Assembly: GCF_002591975.1 (NCBI RefSeq)
Contig: NZ_NVQE01000001.1
Coordinates: 124,001 to 188,000 of the forward strand
DNA: 64,000 nucleotides
Origin: Mycobacterium neglectum
GTDB lineage: Bacteria; Actinomycetota; Actinomycetes; Mycobacteriales; Mycobacteriaceae
Direction of reading: 5' to 3'
The position numbers and the translations under genes were made by a program. This document shows positions 60,307 to 64,000 of the stretch, piece by piece. The notes below the pieces were generated by a model. It saw nothing but the letters and a program-made list of their open reading frames with translations. It had not been told where the DNA came from and made no database searches. Positions within the stretch are counted from its first letter, which is position 1; each line of letters starts with the position of its first letter.

Positions 60307-60420
60307 CTAGCCCTGTCTCTGCTTGTGGCGTGGATCAGAGCAGATCACCATGACCCGCCCATGCCGACGGATCACCCTGCACTTGTCGCAGATGGGCTTG
60401 ACGCTCGGGTTCACCTTCAC
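60307..60420 (-). CDS. rpmJ: 50S ribosomal protein L36
   Basis: This 37-residue frame on the minus strand (GTG start at 60420) reads [21 protein letters not shown] and ends [13 protein letters not shown]. The C-x2-C (ICDKC), a third Cys (VICSDP) and a following His (PRHK) form the zinc-binding set of C-plus L36. It lies between infA and rpsM, as in mycobacteria. AAGGA lies 11 nt upstream. Confidence 0.96.
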
Positions 60421-60451
60421 GGCTATGTCGATCCTTCTTCTGTGCTTCTAG

Positions 60452-60673
60452 TTACTTGTACCGGTAAACGATGCGGCCCCGAGAAAGGTCGTATGGAGAC
60501 AGCTCCACTACGACACGGTCCTCGGGCAGAATGCGGATGTAGTGCTGCCGCATCTTGCCGCTGATGTGGGCGAGAACCTTGTGACCGTTCTCCAGCTCAA
60601 TGCGAAACATCGCATTGGGCAGGGGCTCGACCACGCGACCCTCGACCTCGATGGCACCGTCTTTCTTGGCCAT
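60452..60673 (-). CDS. infA: Translation initiation factor IF-1
   Basis: The 73-residue S1-fold protein reads [20 protein letters not shown] and ends [13 protein letters not shown], the IF-1 signature. It blocks the A site during initiation. It heads the infA-rpmJ-rpsM-rpsK-rpsD-rpoA-rplQ-truA run. Confidence 0.98.
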
Positions 60674-60853
60674 TATCTTTCGGAGATCCTCCGTGTCCTA
60701 ACGATTCGTTGGCGCCTTCCCGCCGCGAACGGCGGATACTGCTCGGGCGCAGTTGCACTCCGACTACAAAACGTGAGCCTGTAGCCAGAAATTCCAGCGA
60801 TTCGAGGACAGAGTGCACGCAAAGAGCCGGCGCGGAAGCCGCACCGTCGATCC

Positions 60854-60881
60854 ATACTACCCGTTCGGCCGTCGCTCCCAA
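60854..60881 (-). promoter_or_regulatory. Candidate promoter of the infA operon
   Basis: On the minus strand TAGTAT (60854-60859) fits the SigA -10 and TTGGGA (60876-60881) a weak -35, with a 16-nt spacer. Transcription would start near 60847 and leave a leader of about 170 nt before infA. The rest of the 341-nt gap (60674-61014) shows no gene. Confidence 0.5.
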
Positions 60882-61014
60882 AATCGCAGAACTTGCAGCT
60901 CAGCGCATAGACCGTGCGAGGCGGGTGGAAAGAGCCGGACCGACCGGTTCGCTCATGGCGAACCCTAACCCTGACCCTGATATCGGCTGGACGACGGGCG
61001 CATACTTATATCCG

Positions 61015-62721
61015 ATGACTGCACCTGCTGCGGAGGCCCGCAAACCCGCAATTCTCACCGTCGACGACGACCCGGCAGTGTCTCGCGCGGTAGCCCGCGA
61101 CCTGCGGCGCCACTACGGCGAGCGGTACCGGATCCTGCGCGCCGAGTCCGGCGCCGACGCGCTCGCCACCTTGAAGGAACTCAAGCTGCGCGGCGACACC
61201 GTCGCGGTTTTCGTCGCCGACTACCGGATGCCGCAGATGAGCGGCACCGAGTTCCTCGAGAAGGCGATGGAGTTCTTCCCTATGGCACGGCGGGTGTTGT
61301 TGACGGCATACGCCGACACACACGCCGCGATCGACGCCATCAACGTCGTCGACCTCGATCACTACCTGCTCAAGCCGTGGGATCCGCCGGAGGAGAAGCT
61401 GTATCCGGTGATCGACGGGCTGCTGGAGGAGTGGCGTGCGGTGGGCGACCGGGGTATGCCGTACACCAAGGTCATCGGCCATAGATACAACGAGCGGTCG
61501 TGGGAGGTGCGCCAGTTCCTGGCCCGCAACGGCTACTCGTTCCGCGCCGTCAACTCCGACGAGCCCAAAGGTTCGCAGCTCCTCGAGGCCGCGGGGCTCG
61601 ACGACAAGAGGCTCCCGGTCGTCATCACCGAAAAGGGCGAAACGCTCGTCGAGCCGTCGGATGTCGAACTGGCCACGCTGCTCGGCCTGTCGACCAGCCC
61701 GCAGCTGGAAATGTATGACCTTGCGGTGATCGGCGGCGGGCCCGCGGGCCTGGCCGCAGCGGTATATGGCGCATCGGAGGGCCTCAAGACGGTCCTGATC
61801 GAGAAGGCCACCACCGGTGGTCAGGCGGGTCGCAGCTCGAAGATCGAGAACTACCTGGGCTTCGAGAACGGCATCTCCGGTGTCAACCTGACGACGACGG
61901 CGCGCAGGCAAGCCGAGCGTTTCGGCGCAGAGGTCATCACGACCCAGGAGGCCGGCCGGCTCGAGATCAACGGCGTCGGTGCGGCCCACTCCATACGCCT
62001 CAACGGAGACAGCGCAATCGGCGCGCGCGCCGTAATCCTCGCCACGGGCGTGGACTACCGCCAACTGGAGATCACCGGATGCCGGGCGACTCCCGAAGAC
62101 CCCAACGAGGCGAACTTCGTCGGCCGCGGCGTGTTCTACGGCGCCTCGGTGTCAGACAAGAGTGAATGCGCCGGCGAGGACGTCTACATCGTCGGCGGCG
62201 CCAACTCCGCAGGCCAAGCCGCGATGTACATGTCGGAAACCGCCAAATCGGTGACCATGCTGATCCGCGGTGCGTCGCTGGAGGCGGGCATGTCGCAGTA
62301 CCTCGTCGACCGGATCCTCAAGTCCCCGAACATCACGGTCCGGACCTGCACCGAGGTCGTCGACACCGTGGCCTCCGACGACCACCTGTCAGGGCTGGTG
62401 CTCCTCGACAAGCGGACAGACGAGACCGAGACGGTCACCTGCGACCGGATGTGCTGCTTCATCGGCGCGACGCCCCGTACCGACTGGCTCGAGGCAGCGG
62501 GAATAGCGCGCGACGATCACGGTTTCATCCTGTCGGGACCAGATTTGCGCGACAAGGTCGGTTGGACGCTGGATCGGCCGCCGCATCATCTGGAAACAAG
62601 CGTGCCGGGTGTGTTTGTTGCAGGGGATGTGCGTTCGGAGTCCGCGAAGCGGGTTGCGGCGGCCGTCGGCGAAGGGTCGATGGCCGTGATGTTGGTGCAC
62701 AGGTATCTAGCGGAAGCCTGA
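61015..62721 (+). CDS. Response regulator fused to a thioredoxin-reductase-like flavoprotein without the CxxC
   Basis: The 568-residue protein has three parts. Residues about 10-130 are a receiver domain: acidic pocket LTVDDDP (D17-D19), phospho-acceptor D69 in VADYRMPQMSG, LLTAYAD and the Lys of YLLKPW. Residues about 140-225 look like a glutaredoxin/thioredoxin fold (YTKVIGHRYNERSWEVRQFLARNGYSFRAVN, LPVVITEKGETLVEPS) without a redox Cys pair. Residues about 235-568 resemble thioredoxin reductase: FAD motif AVIGGGPAGLAAAVYGA, NAD(P)H motif IVGGANSAGQAA and GVFVAGDVR. The active-site CATC is replaced by YGASVSDKS. It may be a flavin- or NAD(P)H-sensing output rather than a reductase. The ATG at 61015 follows AT-rich catacttatat with no ribosome site, so it is probably leaderless. 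The partner kinase starts 17 nt after its stop. Confidence 0.85.
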   Translation: MTAPAAEARKPAILTVDDDPAVSRAVARDLRRHYGERYRILRAESGADALATLKELKLRGDTVAVFVADYRMPQMSGTEFLEKAMEFFPMARRVLLTAYADTHAAIDAINVVDLDHYLLKPWDPPEEKLYPVIDGLLEEWRAVGDRGMPYTKVIGHRYNERSWEVRQFLARNGYSFRAVNSDEPKGSQLLEAAGLDDKRLPVVITEKGETLVEPSDVELATLLGLSTSPQLEMYDLAVIGGGPAGLAAAVYGASEGLKTVLIEKATTGGQAGRSSKIENYLGFENGISGVNLTTTARRQAERFGAEVITTQEAGRLEINGVGAAHSIRLNGDSAIGARAVILATGVDYRQLEITGCRATPEDPNEANFVGRGVFYGASVSDKSECAGEDVYIVGGANSAGQAAMYMSETAKSVTMLIRGASLEAGMSQYLVDRILKSPNITVRTCTEVVDTVASDDHLSGLVLLDKRTDETETVTCDRMCCFIGATPRTDWLEAAGIARDDHGFILSGPDLRDKVGWTLDRPPHHLETSVPGVFVAGDVRSESAKRVAAAVGEGSMAVMLVHRYLAEA

Positions 62722-62738
62722 TTGAGAGGATGGCGCCG

Positions 62739-64000
62739 ATGAGCACGCAAAAAGAAGAGGAATGCGTGCGTGACGAGCTGCGGACCCTGTTCCTTTTCGA
62801 GGACCTGTCCGATGAGCAGCTCGACATCCTGTGCGCCGCCGGCCACATCGAAACGTTCCCTGCCGGCGCTGTCGTTCAGGAAGGCGAACCGGCGACCTGC
62901 TTCTATGTGATGATCGACGGCGAGTTGATCATGTCGAAGCGCTCTGGCGGCGTCGACATCCAGACCAACCGTACGTCTCAGCGCGGCGTGTACTTCGGGG
63001 CGTGGTCGGCCTACATCCCCGGTGAAGAGCAGGCCTACCAGGCGTCGGTACGGCTGACCAAGCCTGCCCGCTGCTTCGTGTTGGACTCGAACAAGTTCGC
63101 CGACTTCATGCGGACGCAGTTCCCCATGGCCGTCCATCTGCTCGAGGGCCACCTCGTCGGCGGACGCCGACAGACCCAGATCATCGGTCAGCGCGAGAAG
63201 CTGCTCGCACTGGGCACCATCACCGCGGGACTGACCCATCAGCTCAACAATCCGGCGGCGGCCACCGCCCGCGCGGTGGCCGACCTGCGCGAGGGCGTCG
63301 GGCACATGCGGCACAAGCTCGCGATGCTGGCCGAGGCCAAATTCACCCCGGAGGCGCTGCGCGTCCTGGTCAACATTCAGGATGAGGTTGCCGAGCAGGT
63401 CGCCAAGACCCGCGATCACGAACTGACCGCACTGGAGGCCTCCGATCGCGAAGACCAGATCGGCGAATGGTTGGAAGACCACGGCATCGCAGGCGCCTGG
63501 GACTACGCGCCGACGTTCGTGGAGGCGGGCCTGGACACCGACTGGCTCGAGCGGGTTTCGGCATTGGTCGACGACGTCGACAAGACCGCGTCGCTGCAGG
63601 GCGCGATCGGGTGGCTGAAATACACCATCGACAACGAACTACGGATGAACGAGATCGCCGAAGCCTCCAAGCGCGTCTCGGCGCTGCTCGCCGGCGCGAA
63701 GCAGTACTCGCAGATGGACAGGGGTTCCTACGGAAGCGCCGACGTGCACGAGTTGCTGCGGAGCACGCTCATGATGTTCGGCGACAAGATCGGAATGGCA
63801 GGCAAGGGCAGGCCTGTCACCCTGGTCAAGGACATGGACAAGTCGCTGCCCCAATTGCAGTGCTATCCAGGCGATCTCAATCAGGTATGGACCAACATCA
63901 TCGACAACGCCATTCAGGCGATGGGCGGGCACGGCACCTTGACCATCCGGACGGCACGTGAGAACGACGAGATGATTCGCGTCGAGATCTGCGACGACGG
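62739..64000 (+). CDS. Sensor histidine kinase with N-terminal cyclic-nucleotide-binding-like domain (3' end beyond window)
   Basis: About 420 residues are present before the right edge. Residues about 15-130 resemble a cNMP/CRP-type sensor domain (FLFEDLSDEQLDILCAAGHIETFPAGAVVQEGEPATCFYVMIDGELIMSKR). The usual phosphate-binding Arg/Ala motif of cAMP binders is not clear (GAWSAYIPGEEQAYQAS), so the ligand is uncertain. A HisKA-like segment follows, with ALGTITAGLTHQLNNPAAA (His167 as phospho-acceptor) and an N box in QVWTNIIDNAIQAMGG near residue 380. The G boxes lie beyond the edge. GAGAGG lies 9 nt before the ATG at 62739; ATG 62730 is in frame. It is the obvious partner of the upstream flavoprotein regulator. 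Confidence 0.88.
   Translation, partial: MSTQKEEECVRDELRTLFLFEDLSDEQLDILCAAGHIETFPAGAVVQEGEPATCFYVMIDGELIMSKRSGGVDIQTNRTSQRGVYFGAWSAYIPGEEQAYQASVRLTKPARCFVLDSNKFADFMRTQFPMAVHLLEGHLVGGRRQTQIIGQREKLLALGTITAGLTHQLNNPAAATARAVADLREGVGHMRHKLAMLAEAKFTPEALRVLVNIQDEVAEQVAKTRDHELTALEASDREDQIGEWLEDHGIAGAWDYAPTFVEAGLDTDWLERVSALVDDVDKTASLQGAIGWLKYTIDNELRMNEIAEASKRVSALLAGAKQYSQMDRGSYGSADVHELLRSTLMMFGDKIGMAGKGRPVTLVKDMDKSLPQLQCYPGDLNQVWTNIIDNAIQAMGGHGTLTIRTARENDEMIRVEICDD

Noticed and set aside
60961..60980. Telomere-like run aaccctaaccctgaccctga.
   Set aside because: It is short, imperfect, and lies just upstream of the flavoprotein gene in GC-rich DNA; nothing else suggests a telomere or replication origin.

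Overview
The window is a 64 kb piece of a high-GC actinobacterial chromosome and is clearly mycobacterial. It carries the type VII secretion locus ESX-4, WhiB3, the SigD/RsdA pair, GroEL1 with a His-rich tail, cholesterol oxidase ChoD, three cutinase-like proteins and many GTG/TTG starts. Gene order follows, from memory, the M. tuberculosis stretch choD-guaB3-guaB2 (about Rv3409c) to infA (Rv3462c). The extra blocks, notably ectABCD, suggest a fast-growing environmental species (Mycolicibacterium type). No rRNA, tRNA, CRISPR array, insertion sequence or phage gene was seen.

Layout: 1-4755 (minus) holds a partial quinone oxidoreductase, a benzoylformate-decarboxylase-like ThDP enzyme, PhoU and ChoD. 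4816-7553 holds guaB3-guaB2 for purine synthesis. 7694-11486 holds a leaderless DUF5319 gene, rsdA-sigD, a helical-repeat protein and whiB3. 11649-15852 is an accessory envelope-type block: a Ser-to-Cys hexapeptide-repeat protein, a DUF4349 lipoprotein, an acidic protein, a small secreted protein, a membrane protein and an M23-type lipoprotein. From memory, whiB3 and groEL1 are neighbours in M. tuberculosis, so this block is an insertion or a lineage-specific retention. 15977-18180 is groES-groEL1 with a CIRCE operator. 18172-24462 is a tightly overlapping minus-strand run with the tRNA t6A genes tsaD, tsaB and tsaE, plus rimI, alr, two hydrolases and a SnoaL-like protein. 24522-27349 is gadB and nnrD. 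27689-30891 is the ectoine/hydroxyectoine operon ectABCD on the plus strand.

30905-40225 holds a hydrolase coupled to glmS, a dienelactone-hydrolase-like protein, an F420-dependent LLM oxidoreductase, a DEAD-box helicase, two type VII-secretion-like proteins and glmM. 40368-42108 holds a small secreted protein and rplM-rpsI. 42385-52077 is ESX-4 (esxU, esxT, a secretion-associated membrane protein, eccC4, eccD4, mycP4, eccB4). 52151-53803 is a divergent CGNR regulator/EamA exporter pair. 53869-56069 carries three tandem cutinases. 56066-60673 is truA-rplQ-rpoA-rpsD-rpsK-rpsM-rpmJ-infA. 61015 to the right edge holds an unusual two-component pair: a response regulator fused to a thioredoxin-reductase-like flavoprotein that lacks the CxxC, followed by a histidine kinase with a cyclic-nucleotide-binding-type domain.

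The most interesting candidates are the Cys-ladder repeat protein (11649-12095) with its surrounding envelope block, and the flavoprotein response regulator with its partner kinase (61015-64000).
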